Assembly (NCBI GenBank): GCA_002747185.1
Contig: PDTV01000007.1
Span: 62,001 to 126,000, forward strand
Reading direction: 5' to 3'
Length of the DNA: 64,000 bases
Origin: Candidatus Contendibacter odensensis
GTDB taxonomy: Bacteria > Pseudomonadota > Gammaproteobacteria > Competibacterales > Competibacteraceae
Shown one piece after another: positions 19,614-29,489 of this stretch. Both the position numbers and the translations under genes were made by a program. The notes below the pieces were generated by a model. The model had not been told where the DNA came from. It made no database searches and saw only the letters and a program-made list of their open reading frames with translations. Every line of letters begins with the position of its first letter. The first letter of the stretch is position 1.

Positions 19614-22600
19614 CGAAACCCCTCCAATTCACGTAAACGAAATGGGTTAGATTGGCCCGCTGTTTGCAGTTTGTACATAGCCTGTTGGCCACCTAACTGA
19701 AACAAAACCCGAAGTTGTCCTCCCCCTAATGGCTGTACTTGTGCTTGATCAAGAATTTTAAACCAGGCCCACGATCCGGTTTCACTCAGGCGCGACGCAG
19801 CCCCCGGCGTTGGCGGCTTAAACTCAATCCTCGCCTGCTGCTGTTGGCCTGGCCAGCGCAACGCCACAGTACGTGCAGCCTGTCCAGAACGGTAGCTGAG
19901 TTTTTGACCACCGATATCGATAATAAACTGGTTCACACCACCATTAAGTTCAAGTGGTGTCATCTGAAACCGGATTGAAGGTATCTGGCTGTCACCACTG
20001 AATAAGGCATCACGAATAGCCGCTGCGCGCTGAAAGGCTTGTAATGCTTCCGGCGTAATGCGCTCCTCCGCACTCGTTGACCCCCGCCATTGCCAAACAC
20101 CCTGCGATGTATCCACATGCTTCTGCAAATACTGTTTAAAAAAACTATCCATCAAACCATTTGGCCCGAAAAACTGACCAAACGCGGTCAGGGTGGCATC
20201 CGGTGGCCCTGCCACCTTGTTGCGGCGTAATGGCTTGGCGTTGAGACCGGGATCAGTCCATTGAATGCTATTAACGGGCACCGCCGCCGATGTTGCTGAT
20301 TGGCCGCCACTCCATTGAATTGAACTACGAACCAGCGGATAGCGACCGTGCAGATTTTCCTTAAAGAAGACAGCAATCCTGGCCGCCTTCCAATGGTCAT
20401 TCAACCGATCTCGCAGGCTACGTACTACATCCGAGCTATCCTTGGCAAGGCGACTTAACAAGGTATTAAAAGGCGGTGGCTGATGTGCTGTACCAACCTG
20501 CAGTTGATTAATCACGCTTTCAAGCTGATCTTTCAGTGCCTGTGGCACCTTGCCCTCAGCATTCGAGCTGCGGGCGCGAGCAACAGCATTGGCATGACCA
20601 TAAAGATCATTAATAGCGGATACCATTTTATCCAGTGGTGGAATCGCACCGTTGGCACCTTTGACTTCACGCTGATATTGAGCGTTGAAATTTAATAATT
20701 GCCGATCGATCACACAAGGTTCTATCTTGACAGTCTGGCTCGCCTTGCTGTCGGCTTCGGTACCATCACCCCAAATACCACTAATGCGATCTTTTAACGA
20801 GGCAGTACCTGTCGCTGCTTTCCCCGCCGGTTTTTCAGTATCTGGTGTTGTCGTTGTAGGCGGTATTTGCAGCGCGGTCTCGTGCGCTACGGTCTCCATC
20901 AGTGTACGTAATGGCGATAAGGGTGAGGAAAGAACCTGCAATGTCTCCAGTCCGGTATCGAGCTGATCAAACGATTTAATCTGCACATCCGCCAACAGGT
21001 TCTGCCATTGCTGCAGAAAGTCACCGAGATAAAGACGACAGACCTGTTGTGCGATGCGTTGCAGATCATTTGGACTATTGGTAATTTGCTGGCTTGGGCC
21101 CAGGATCCAGCTTTCGTCCGCCTGTTCAACGATTAGTTTTGAGCTTTCCCCCAGAAAAAACTGGTAATAGCCTTTGTAGGTGTACAAGCCGGCAATACCT
21201 GTATTCATCGGCTGGCCGCTTTTACGCTCAAACACACGGGGCGCATCAGGGCCAGCGGCAAGCGTCAAACCCATCATCGGCGGTGTTCCATTAACACGCT
21301 GAATCTGCTTGAGCCGTTCATAGATACGCTGTGCCAATGGAACTTGATTCAGTCGCTTTTGAATCTGCCGAATCAGTGCGTTATCAAGCGCAATGGGTGA
21401 TTGCAATGGTGCTTTTTTCAGCAGTGCATCCAGGTGCATTGCAAGATGCTTACGATGCTCCTGGGTAAAACTGCGCGGCAAATGTGCTTGCCATTCCCGC
21501 TCCATCCAGTCCTTGATGGTAGCTGCATCAAAGTGATCCGAATGATCCATCATTTGATAAACCCGCAAGGTATCGTACAGATAGCCCGGATTATCTGTAT
21601 TCTGGCGTAATCGTTCTTCCATTCGCAGTATAATACGTGGCAGGAAGGCATCAATGAGCAGCTTCTCATAAATCGCCTGTGCTTCCTGACCCAGTTTTTT
21701 GCCTTGATAAAGGCCAAAACCCATTAGCCAGGGCACACCTGCATCACGATCGTCATACCCCCCCGGAATGGTTCGCGCCGCATCGAGTAACGCGAGCGTG
21801 GCCGCCGGATCGGACTGGCTAGCTGGAAGCGCCCGAATCCTGTTTTCCACCTCCAGACGCTGTTTTTCTACTGACCGTACATACATTTCATTACGGGCAT
21901 AACTGGTCACCCACAATCCCGCCGCCAGTACGGTAATCAGCAAAGCCCCGGCATAGGCTCCACGCTGGAGCCAGGCCCGCCAGCGCTCTACACGCAGATT
22001 GGTTCCGGCAATTTCTGATTCGGGAAAAACAACATCTTGCAGTAACCGTGTAATGAAATAACTACGACCCTTGCCACTAAAGGCACTGGATGCCCGCCGT
22101 TGTAAACCAAAAGTGCTGGCGATTGAGTTCATCAATCGATCAATCGGCCTGCCTGTCTGAGTGCCGCTGGTAAAATACACCCCGCGCAACAGCACCTGTT
22201 CCTCATAACGGTTGGGCTGAAAAACGTCCTGCAGAAACTGCCCTGTCACTTTTCTAATGGAGCCAAACTGCTTGGGAAAGCCGTAGATCAGATCACGCCG
22301 TTGTGGATCGCGTTCCTCTTGCAAACGCTCTGTCAGACGATCATTAAGACGCTGTTGCAGCCCATCGAACTCGCTGTTATAGCCGTCAATGACGCTTTCA
22401 TGGCCTTCAATCACCCCTTCCGGACCGGATGAATCATCCATCAGAAAGGTTGTACCCCAAACCTGCGCCCGTTCCTCTTTCCGAAGATTATTGAAAAACT
22501 CAATAAAACCAGCCATCAAATCGGCTTTGGTAAACAATACATAAATCGGGAAACGAATCCCGAAATGCTCATGCAGTTCCTGAATACGGTGTTTGACCGC

Positions 22601-23374
22601 CACGGCCTGAGCGGTTCGTTCCTCTTCGGTCTGCTGCATCAGGTCAATCAGGCTAATCGCAACAAATGCGCCATTGACCGGTCGCCGACGGCGATGCTTT
22701 TTCAATAAATCCAGAAAACCACGCCAGGCCGCACGATCCACTTCCTCATGACTATCCTGAGTAGTATAGCGACCGGCAGTATCCAAAATCACCGCCTCGT
22801 CGGTAAACCACCAGTCACAGTTACGGGTGCCACCGACACCACGCACCTTGCCTGCACCCAGCGGGAAACGCAGACCTGAGTGAATCAATGCGGTCGTTTT
22901 ACCGGAACCTGGCGGCCCGATAATGATGTACCAAGGTAACTGGTATAAATACTGACCACGACCGGTCTTACCCCCAAGTCGGGCACGTTTGAGAACAGAC
23001 AGTGCCTCATCCAGTCCTTGTTTGAGGGTAGAAATTTCCTCGGCTGAGGCGGCCTCTTCTTCCTGCCTTCTCTGTTGTTCACGTGAGGCCTGTTCGGCAG
23101 CTGCTCCCTGTCCCCCTGAATCCATCTGGTTAACAAGATCAGAGAGCATGTTACGGTTATTACGCAAGGTCTGGATGTAATAAATAACCTTGTATAAACC
23201 GATGGACACACCGAACACCAAGATGGTAACGATACGCCCCAAATCCGATGTCAACGGCGAGGAGCCTGCAACCGAGATCAGTGGCCCCAGATACCAGATC
23301 AGCGCGACGAGCGCCATAAAACCTATGATCGCAATAAACCAAGGTTTTTTAATTAAATTTAAAACTTTTCTCAT
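19595..23374 (-). CDS. tssM: T6SS membrane-complex subunit TssM (IcmF)
   Basis: Large inner-membrane subunit of the T6SS baseplate-anchoring channel. It has 1259 residues with two N-terminal membrane helices and a third near residue 480. A cytoplasmic NTPase-like domain has Walker A GPPGSGKTTALIHSG (about residue 150). A large periplasmic region follows with the IcmF-related and C-terminal beta domains. In known systems the C-terminal part contacts the outer-membrane lipoprotein TssJ, which was not found here. It overlaps tssL by four bases. Confidence 0.95.
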   Translation of the reverse strand: MRKVLNLIKKPWFIAIIGFMALVALIWYLGPLISVAGSSPLTSDLGRIVTILVFGVSIGLYKVIYYIQTLRNNRNMLSDLVNQMDSGGQGAAAEQASREQQRRQEEEAASAEEISTLKQGLDEALSVLKRARLGGKTGRGQYLYQLPWYIIIGPPGSGKTTALIHSGLRFPLGAGKVRGVGGTRNCDWWFTDEAVILDTAGRYTTQDSHEEVDRAAWRGFLDLLKKHRRRRPVNGAFVAISLIDLMQQTEEERTAQAVAVKHRIQELHEHFGIRFPIYVLFTKADLMAGFIEFFNNLRKEERAQVWGTTFLMDDSSGPEGVIEGHESVIDGYNSEFDGLQQRLNDRLTERLQEERDPQRRDLIYGFPKQFGSIRKVTGQFLQDVFQPNRYEEQVLLRGVYFTSGTQTGRPIDRLMNSIASTFGLQRRASSAFSGKGRSYFITRLLQDVVFPESEIAGTNLRVERWRAWLQRGAYAGALLITVLAAGLWVTSYARNEMYVRSVEKQRLEVENRIRALPASQSDPAATLALLDAARTIPGGYDDRDAGVPWLMGFGLYQGKKLGQEAQAIYEKLLIDAFLPRIILRMEERLRQNTDNPGYLYDTLRVYQMMDHSDHFDAATIKDWMEREWQAHLPRSFTQEHRKHLAMHLDALLKKAPLQSPIALDNALIRQIQKRLNQVPLAQRIYERLKQIQRVNGTPPMMGLTLAAGPDAPRVFERKSGQPMNTGIAGLYTYKGYYQFFLGESSKLIVEQADESWILGPSQQITNSPNDLQRIAQQVCRLYLGDFLQQWQNLLADVQIKSFDQLDTGLETLQVLSSPLSPLRTLMETVAHETALQIPPTTTTPDTEKPAGKAATGTASLKDRISGIWGDGTEADSKASQTVKIEPCVIDRQLLNFNAQYQREVKGANGAIPPLDKMVSAINDLYGHANAVARARSSNAEGKVPQALKDQLESVINQLQVGTAHQPPPFNTLLSRLAKDSSDVVRSLRDRLNDHWKAARIAVFFKENLHGRYPLVRSSIQWSGGQSATSAAVPVNSIQWTDPGLNAKPLRRNKVAGPPDATLTAFGQFFGPNGLMDSFFKQYLQKHVDTSQGVWQWRGSTSAEERITPEALQAFQRAAAIRDALFSGDSQIPSIRFQMTPLELNGGVNQFIIDIGGQKLSYRSGQAARTVALRWPGQQQQARIEFKPPTPGAASRLSETGSWAWFKILDQAQVQPLGGGQLRVLFQLGGQQAMYKLQTAGQSNPFRLRELEGFRCPSQL

Positions 23375-24744
23375 AACGCCCCCTGGTTGACTCGCGCCAG
23401 CAGAACAATATCAACACGCCGATTAAGCGCTCGACCTTGCGGTGTGTTATTGGGGGCGATGGCCTGAGTGGCAGCACGACCTTCGCTAACAAAACGACCT
23501 GGATTGTTACTAACAGCAGCCAGGATTTTGACCACGCTATCAGCACGTGCCTTTGACAAATGCCAATTCGATGGGAATCGCAATGTATGGATTGGGATAC
23601 TATCGGTATGTCCAGTAACGAGCACGCGCCCCTGAACGGTATTAAGTTCCTGGCTAATTTGCGTTAATAGCGACAAAAAGGCAGGTTTAACATCAGCACT
23701 GCCTGAATCAAATAACCCATCACCATTGATGCGAATCGTGGTTCTATCAGCCTCCTCAATCACTGAAACCAGATTCTGGCGGATTTGAGGATCAAGAAAG
23801 CTTCGTAGCTGGCGGGATACACGTCCAAGGCTGGAAGCAACCTGAGGTTTGAGTTGTGCAGGTGCAGCCGGTATACCACTGCGCTGCACCATCGCCACAT
23901 CACCACTACGGATGCTACTCAAGGCAGTCAACACCGGATCAGAGGCGCTATTTAACAGCCAACTAAAAATGGCATAAGCCGTCAGCAACAATAATGCCGC
24001 GATTGCGGCCACCACCCACAAGGGAACATAACGTATCAACGGATTACGTTGCTGGTTGACACCGCGCCAGTTAGGCGACAATTCCCGCTCAAATTCACCA
24101 TGGGCAGTACGGATCGCATTGTAAACCCGCTCGCGTTGCCCATCCAAACGGCTACGACCATTTTCCAGCAAACGGTAGCGCCCCTGAAAACCGAAAGACA
24201 TACACAGATACATAACTTCCAGCAGAGCCAAATTCTTACGCGGGTCAACGATAATGGCATCCAGTAACTCAAAAAACTTTTCACCACCCCAGGTTTCATT
24301 GTGAAAGGTAATCAACAGGCTGTTTTCGCTCCAGTCACTCACCCGCCCCCAAGGTGTGTTCAACACCACTTCATCGAGCATAGTACACAACACATAGCGG
24401 GCACGATATACCGTTTTTTCGTCGATACCGGCATCACGGGCATGAGCAGTAAACGCTTTTATTTCTGCGACCATCCGTAAACGCAAGCGATCAGGATTGG
24501 GATGCGAAGCAGTATTTTTCAGGCGCATGACCAAACCGAGCAAGGGCGCAGCGGCCGACTCCAGTGGATTTAGCCCTGCATCTGTTGCTAATGATCCCGC
24601 CTCTGGTTCAGAATCTATTGGATCTGAAGGCAATTCGACCGGAACAGCTTGATCTTCCGGATACGGGCGGCGCCCTCCGGGTGTCGGTCGAATAATCGTG
24701 CGTTCATTATCACCATTGATGGCAAACGGATCGTCAGTAGTCAC
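23371..24744 (-). CDS. tssL: T6SS protein TssL (DotU) with OmpA-like peptidoglycan-binding domain
   Basis: Inner-membrane partner of TssM. It has 457 residues. The DotU domain is about residues 60-240 (RYVLCTMLDEVVLNTPWG, MYLCMSFGFQGRY), one membrane helix is about 255-275, and a periplasmic OmpA-like domain is at 340-455 (VLVTGHTDSIP, LSKARADSVVKIL, NRRVDIVLL). This evolved form can bind the cell wall directly. It lies 13 bp after tssK and is coupled to tssM. Confidence 0.95.
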   Translation of the reverse strand: MTTDDPFAINGDNERTIIRPTPGGRRPYPEDQAVPVELPSDPIDSEPEAGSLATDAGLNPLESAAAPLLGLVMRLKNTASHPNPDRLRLRMVAEIKAFTAHARDAGIDEKTVYRARYVLCTMLDEVVLNTPWGRVSDWSENSLLITFHNETWGGEKFFELLDAIIVDPRKNLALLEVMYLCMSFGFQGRYRLLENGRSRLDGQRERVYNAIRTAHGEFERELSPNWRGVNQQRNPLIRYVPLWVVAAIAALLLLTAYAIFSWLLNSASDPVLTALSSIRSGDVAMVQRSGIPAAPAQLKPQVASSLGRVSRQLRSFLDPQIRQNLVSVIEEADRTTIRINGDGLFDSGSADVKPAFLSLLTQISQELNTVQGRVLVTGHTDSIPIHTLRFPSNWHLSKARADSVVKILAAVSNNPGRFVSEGRAATQAIAPNNTPQGRALNRRVDIVLLARVNQGAL

Positions 24745-24757
24745 GAGGGTTTACCTC

Positions 24758-26110
24758 TTATTCCTTGATTGCCCAGAACACCATCTCCATCTCTGGAAAC
24801 TCGCCACCCACATGGAACGCAAATCCGCCGGAATTCAGTATCTGTTTCCAGAACTCGCTACTACGATCAAGCCGAAAGTAGATAAAATCAGCATGATATG
24901 GAATTTCACGTGGCGCGACCGGTAGTGCACTAACACCGATACCCGGCAGATGATGATTCACAAATTGCGCAATACGCTCAACCGGCCCGATTTTGACCTG
25001 GGAAGGAAACAGTTTCCGTAGTAACTCAGTCGCCATATCAGCACGCACTGCAAGAATAAAGGTGGCTTTGTCCAGCAAGGGGCGCTCACGATCGGTGATC
25101 ACCGCCACCCGAATACCGTACTGGCGTTCCTCAATCGGAATCTGAATCGCTGCTTGTTCTTCAACCAGACTGAGTGCATGACGCAGCTCAGTCATCAGCA
25201 CAGCCAGGGTGGTCTCCAGATCATCATGATCGTAAGACGGGAAAGTGGGTGGCCGACGTCTTTCCTTATTGGTAAACGTGTTCATTTCACCAGCAAGCTG
25301 CAACGCAATCTGGTAAAAAGTTTCTGGATGCAAACCTTGCGCCGTTGACAAATGCGCGAATAATGGCTCGAAACGATTAACCGTCTGCAAGCGCAAAAAC
25401 TGCGAAATATCAACACCGGCACCGCGCGAACTTCCTGCACCAGACAATCGATCAGCAAGTGCATCACCACGCTGGTGCAGCAAGCCAAAAACCTCAGTGA
25501 CAAAACCATTCAGCGCTGGCAATGCACGACAGTCCAGGCAAGGTGGCAAATAATCAGCATCCAGCACTACCGTTTGATCCGGCTTTTTTTCTAATACCCT
25601 GGCGACACCGATACAGGTATATTCACTCACATCCTGAGTAGCTAACAGTAACCGCAATCGCGGCTCGCCGATTTCGACAAAGGCGCTGTTATTGGCATTA
25701 TCGATATTGTTATCACGCACATCACTGGCCTCCGCACGATAACGGGCAGTCGTGTCCTGACGCTCGCCCCGATCTACATCCGCCATACCAGAGCGGCGCA
25801 TCGGCATTGCAAGCAGTATTCGAGTATCACGCACACTATCATGAATATCGATTGGTACCGGTGGCGGATCATAATCAGGAATATTAAAAGGTGTGCCATC
25901 AGGTAATAGGCCTCTAGCTGCAGTAATGGCTATCTTGCCTAATACCAACGCCTCCCGATCCAAAACAAGCTCTGTCACACCCCAATGATAAGCACGTATT
26001 TGAGCGCAAGATTGCCGAACGAGCGCTTCGATATAACGATCCTGCTGTTGAAAGTGTTGAGGACGTAGGAACATACCCTCAGACCACACAACTTTGCTAT
26101 ACCAGCTCAT
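24758..26110 (-). CDS. tssK: T6SS baseplate protein TssK
   Basis: Adaptor between the baseplate and the TssLM membrane complex. It has 450 residues. The N-terminus VVWSEGMFLRPQHFQQQDRY is diagnostic, and the C-terminal segment RSSEFWKQILNSGGFAFHVG is typical. The start codon overlaps the stop of a 47-codon hydrophobic ORF. Confidence 0.95.
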   Translation of the reverse strand: MSWYSKVVWSEGMFLRPQHFQQQDRYIEALVRQSCAQIRAYHWGVTELVLDREALVLGKIAITAARGLLPDGTPFNIPDYDPPPVPIDIHDSVRDTRILLAMPMRRSGMADVDRGERQDTTARYRAEASDVRDNNIDNANNSAFVEIGEPRLRLLLATQDVSEYTCIGVARVLEKKPDQTVVLDADYLPPCLDCRALPALNGFVTEVFGLLHQRGDALADRLSGAGSSRGAGVDISQFLRLQTVNRFEPLFAHLSTAQGLHPETFYQIALQLAGEMNTFTNKERRRPPTFPSYDHDDLETTLAVLMTELRHALSLVEEQAAIQIPIEERQYGIRVAVITDRERPLLDKATFILAVRADMATELLRKLFPSQVKIGPVERIAQFVNHHLPGIGVSALPVAPREIPYHADFIYFRLDRSSEFWKQILNSGGFAFHVGGEFPEMEMVFWAIKE

Positions 26111-26250
26111 AGCGATATTACTCGTATCATTACTTTAATAGAATTGAGATTAGAGAATAACTGTGCAGCACACAACGAAACCACCAAAAAACCGCGTGTA
26201 CCAAATTTAGCATTCAAATAAACGGTCATGGCTGCCAGCACCACCATCAT
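26107..26250 (-). CDS. 47-residue hydrophobic ORF in the usual tssJ slot
   Basis: A short ORF fills the 146-bp gap between fha and tssK. In HSI-I-type loci a tssJ lipoprotein gene of several hundred bases sits here. The peptide is hydrophobic (MMVVLAAMTVYLNAKFG at the start, then FLVVSLCAAQLF). It lacks a clear lipobox and any TssJ beta-sandwich sequence. Its TGA overlaps the tssK ATG. It is too short to be TssJ and may be a remnant or a chance ORF. Confidence 0.3.
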   Translation of the reverse strand: MMVVLAAMTVYLNAKFGTRGFLVVSLCAAQLFSNLNSIKVMIRVISL

Positions 26251-26256
26251 GACATT

Positions 26257-27954
26257 TCAATCGCCACGCAATCGCTCCTCATAGGCACGGGCGAACTCAT
26301 CACCAAATAACTTGTTAAAATCGTCCTCAGCCTCACGGACGATTGATTGATACTCACTAACGAATAAATCCCAACATTTTGCCTTATAGCCAGCACTCAA
26401 AATGTTATCGAACAGGTTTTGTTTCAAACGACCTTCCAGCATATCAGGATCAAGACGCCTGGTAAGTTGATCCAGCGCAGCCTGAATACCCTTTATCACA
26501 GCAAGCTGATGGTCCTTAATATTGCTAAAACTCTCCCGCACCGCTTGCTGAGAAGGCATATAGGTGTCTCCCCGACCAATCAATAATAGTGCCATAACCT
26601 CTTCCAGACGGAGAGGCGAACGACCTGGCGGCGTTTTCAAAGGATTATTTTCAATAGGGCTGATTGCTGTGCGGTCTAATCTAAATTCACCTTTAATATC
26701 GCTGCGCGCCATCAAAATATCCATCAGCCCTTGCACAGTTTCACGCAAGATTGCGCCCAAATTTGCCATAGCTTCGAGCTTTTGTGCCTCACTCCATCGT
26801 ATTGGCGGTAAACCTGCCCCATTAAAGAAAGCTTCGATAAGCTCATCTGCACTTGTATGGGTATCGCCAGGCTTATCCTGTACAGGTGGCTCAGGAAGTG
26901 ATGACTTTAACTCAGTAACCTGCAATCTTGGCTTGGCCACAGGCTTTGCTGCCTGTTCAGGTTCTACCGGTGATTCCAAAACCGGCGTTGCAGATACAAG
27001 TATCGGTGATTCCTCAGGTAAGGATGATGGTGAGGATTGCTGTGAATTTGACCCGCCAGGCGGCTGCATCCACCAATCTTCAGGAATCTGGGCCTCGGGC
27101 GCGGGTTCAGATACCTTGAGTTCATGCTGTTTATGCTTTTCAGGCGTAGCAAGTTCGCGCAATGGTTCAGCCGTTGCGGGTCTTTCAAAAACCACTTTGG
27201 AAACCGGTGCGCTATCTGGTACAGGCGGCTCTCCGGAAACCAGCGGAGGTGTCTGAGCAGCTATGGGTTTCCGGGGAATAATTTTCAGGTCAGGTGGAAC
27301 AGCAGGTTCCGGTCCTGGGCCCGGATTTGGCGATATTGGTGACTGTTCAGTGACCAGTTTTGGTGGTTCAAATGCAGCACGATCCGGCATCAGGATATCA
27401 GCAGGTGGCTCAGTAGCGACTGCACCTGATGGCTGTTTACCTATCGCTGATCCCTCTTTATCCCCGGACAGAATGTCGATGTGCGAGGATTTCATGATAT
27501 CCCTTGATACGCCACAACTACCTGACGGCACCACTGCCGAAATCGCGGCATCCGGAAGCAGCCCCGATGACGTAACAACATCCGTCATCGGACCACCATG
27601 ATCGGTCATACTGACATCATTCGCCGTCTCATCAAACGCAATCGTCACCAGGATTTCGTATTCACCCAGAATAAAACGGTCACCATCCGCAAGTTGAATG
27701 GACTGATTGCGAGCAATGCGCTGTTCGGCATCATTGAGGAAGGTACCATTAGTGCTGGTATCAGTAAGAATATAATGTCCATTCTGATAATGGACAGAAC
27801 AATGCTTGCTTGAAAGAATCCGCTCAGGATCTTCCAGAACCCAGTCATTCTGTGAGGCACGACCAATCGTTATAGATCCTTGCTCAAGTGTCCGGATAGT
27901 TTCCTGACCGGGTGAGAGACGCTGAAAGCTGATAATTTTCAATTTCAGGGGCAT
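26257..27954 (-). CDS. tagH: T6SS FHA-domain scaffold protein TagH (Fha)
   Basis: FHA protein that acts downstream of threonine phosphorylation in HSI-I-type T6SS regulation. It has 565 residues from MPLKLKIISF. The frame is open to 28053 but lacks a domain there. The FHA domain is about residues 25-95 (ITIGRASQNDWVL, SSKHCSV, STNGTFLND). A long Pro/Glu-rich linker follows (about 150-360), then the C-terminal T6SS-FHA domain (MALLLIGRGDTYMPS, NLFDNILSAGYKAKCWDLF). It heads the minus-strand arm. Confidence 0.93.
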   Translation of the reverse strand: MPLKLKIISFQRLSPGQETIRTLEQGSITIGRASQNDWVLEDPERILSSKHCSVHYQNGHYILTDTSTNGTFLNDAEQRIARNQSIQLADGDRFILGEYEILVTIAFDETANDVSMTDHGGPMTDVVTSSGLLPDAAISAVVPSGSCGVSRDIMKSSHIDILSGDKEGSAIGKQPSGAVATEPPADILMPDRAAFEPPKLVTEQSPISPNPGPGPEPAVPPDLKIIPRKPIAAQTPPLVSGEPPVPDSAPVSKVVFERPATAEPLRELATPEKHKQHELKVSEPAPEAQIPEDWWMQPPGGSNSQQSSPSSLPEESPILVSATPVLESPVEPEQAAKPVAKPRLQVTELKSSLPEPPVQDKPGDTHTSADELIEAFFNGAGLPPIRWSEAQKLEAMANLGAILRETVQGLMDILMARSDIKGEFRLDRTAISPIENNPLKTPPGRSPLRLEEVMALLLIGRGDTYMPSQQAVRESFSNIKDHQLAVIKGIQAALDQLTRRLDPDMLEGRLKQNLFDNILSAGYKAKCWDLFVSEYQSIVREAEDDFNKLFGDEFARAYEERLRGD

Positions 27955-28225
27955 GGTACAATATCCGATTAACTGGACACCGCTTCGGCTGTTCAGATGA
28001 CGATTCATCATACAATTGACGTTTTTAGCCGGTACACACTGCATCGGCCACAACCAATTACTTCTGTTGAGTCTATACCGTGCAAGCGTATTGCGCCAAG
28101 TACGTCTATACTCGATCTAATCAGGAAAAATTAGGGAAAATCCGAGAATAGCTCCCAAATACCATAGTGATTAGCCCGAGAAAGCCCCTAAAATACCATA
28201 GTGATCAGGACGAGATATTTTGCTC
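27955..28225. promoter_or_regulatory. Divergent control region between tagH and tssA
   Basis: These 271 bp separate the two T6SS arms and must hold both promoters. A 15-bp direct repeat AAATACCATAGTGAT occurs at 28157-28171 and 28191-28205, spaced 34 bp, just upstream of tssA. It could be a paired operator. No convincing sigma-70 or sigma-54 boxes were identified. Confidence 0.5.
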
Positions 28226-29380
28226 ATGAGTGTAATTGAAGTTGAGAACCTGCTAGAAGCCATCGACGCTAATGCACCTTGCGGTGAAGACTTGGAATAC
28301 GATCCTGCATTTACCGAGATGGATACTCTGGCCCAAGAAAAACCAGAGCAACAATACGGTGATACCATTATCCCCGCTGAGCCGCCTGATTGGCGTGGTG
28401 TCCGCAACGTCGCCCTGGAACTCTTTGGGCGAACCCACGATCTACGTGTAGCGGTCTGCTTGAGTCGTGCCTTACTGGCAACCGATGGCCTCCCCGGATT
28501 TGCCGATGGTCTGGCATTGATTGAAGGATTAATCACCCGCTATTGGGATGAGGTTCACCCGCAGCTTGACCCTGATGATGATAACGATCCAACACTGAGG
28601 ATCAATACGCTTATTACACTGTGCGATCCTGAAACCACCTTGCATGATTTGAGCCAAACCCCTCTGGTTAGCTCACGTGTGCTTGGACATTTCAGCTTGC
28701 GCGATATCCAGGTTGCGACGGGTACAGTTACACCTATTGCGAGTGCAAGTAACGAGAATCAATCAGATCAACCCTCGCAAACCAGCATTGATGGCGCCTT
28801 TCAGGACGCAGACCTGGAAGCATTACAGGCTATCGCTACAGCCACCGCCAAATCCATAGAGCGCATTGAACGGATTGAAGCTGAGCTCACTGATCGGGTG
28901 AGCGTCACTCAAGCGCCTGACATGAGCGCACTTAGAACACAATTAAAGGACATTCAGCACATCCTGGCAGCACAATTGCAAAGACGTGGTGTGTCTGGAG
29001 ATGTAAAAGCGTATCAAGCCATGGCTGAAGCAGGTGCACCTGAGGTTGCTGGCGCAACAATGGCGACCCAACACCCGGTGGTCAGCGACATTACCAGTCG
29101 TGAATCTGAGGTTGCTGGTGTAACAACGGCGACCCAACACCTGGTGGTCGGCGACATTACCAGTCGTGAAGATGCTATTCGCACGCTGGACAAAATCTGT
29201 GAATATTTTGAACGCTATGAGCCTTCGAGTCCCGTACCGTTTTTGTTAAAACGAGCCAAAAGCCTGGTGACCAAGGACTTCATTGAAATACTGAATGACT
29301 TGACCCCAACAGGAATCGAGCAAGCGAACCTGATTTTTGGTTTACAAGATGATAATTGCAGTGATGACAGCTACAGTTAA
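28226..29380 (+). CDS. tssA: T6SS protein TssA (ImpA family)
   Basis: Caps and primes sheath/tube assembly. It has 384 residues from MSVIEVENLL. A TTG two codons upstream is less likely. The N-terminal ImpA domain shows GEDLEYDPAFTEMD, DWRGVRNVALELFGRTHDL and YWDEVHPQLDPDDDND. The C-terminal part has PSSPVPFLLKRAKSLV. Between them is a variable linker that includes a 22-residue tandem duplication. It is the first gene of the plus-strand arm. Confidence 0.94.
   Translation: MSVIEVENLLEAIDANAPCGEDLEYDPAFTEMDTLAQEKPEQQYGDTIIPAEPPDWRGVRNVALELFGRTHDLRVAVCLSRALLATDGLPGFADGLALIEGLITRYWDEVHPQLDPDDDNDPTLRINTLITLCDPETTLHDLSQTPLVSSRVLGHFSLRDIQVATGTVTPIASASNENQSDQPSQTSIDGAFQDADLEALQAIATATAKSIERIERIEAELTDRVSVTQAPDMSALRTQLKDIQHILAAQLQRRGVSGDVKAYQAMAEAGAPEVAGATMATQHPVVSDITSRESEVAGVTTATQHLVVGDITSREDAIRTLDKICEYFERYEPSSPVPFLLKRAKSLVTKDFIEILNDLTPTGIEQANLIFGLQDDNCSDDSYS
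29042..29173. repeat. 66-bp tandem duplication inside tssA
   Basis: Two adjacent 66-bp units (29042-29107, 29108-29173) encode EVAGATMATQHPVVSDITSR-type and EVAGVTTATQHLVVGDITSR-type segments, followed by ES and ED. They differ at a few positions, so the duplication is not brand new. The frame is kept and the insertion lies in the linker between the TssA domains. Confidence 0.92.
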
Positions 29381-29489
29381 AAAGCTGCCAAAGGTCAACA
29401 CCCCACCGGGCTTACAGCTATCGGTTCGTAAAGGTAGCCATTCAAATTTTCCCAAACCCTTTTAGTTTGAATTGAGGAGACCATACCTT

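Noticed and set aside
26111..26256. 47-codon ORF as a shortened TssJ
   Set aside because: It has no lipobox or beta-sandwich sequence and is far too short. It is listed only as an ORF in the tssJ slot.
26564..27256. 230-codon plus-strand ORF
   Set aside because: It is antisense to the Pro/Glu-rich linker of tagH. The composition mirrors that linker.
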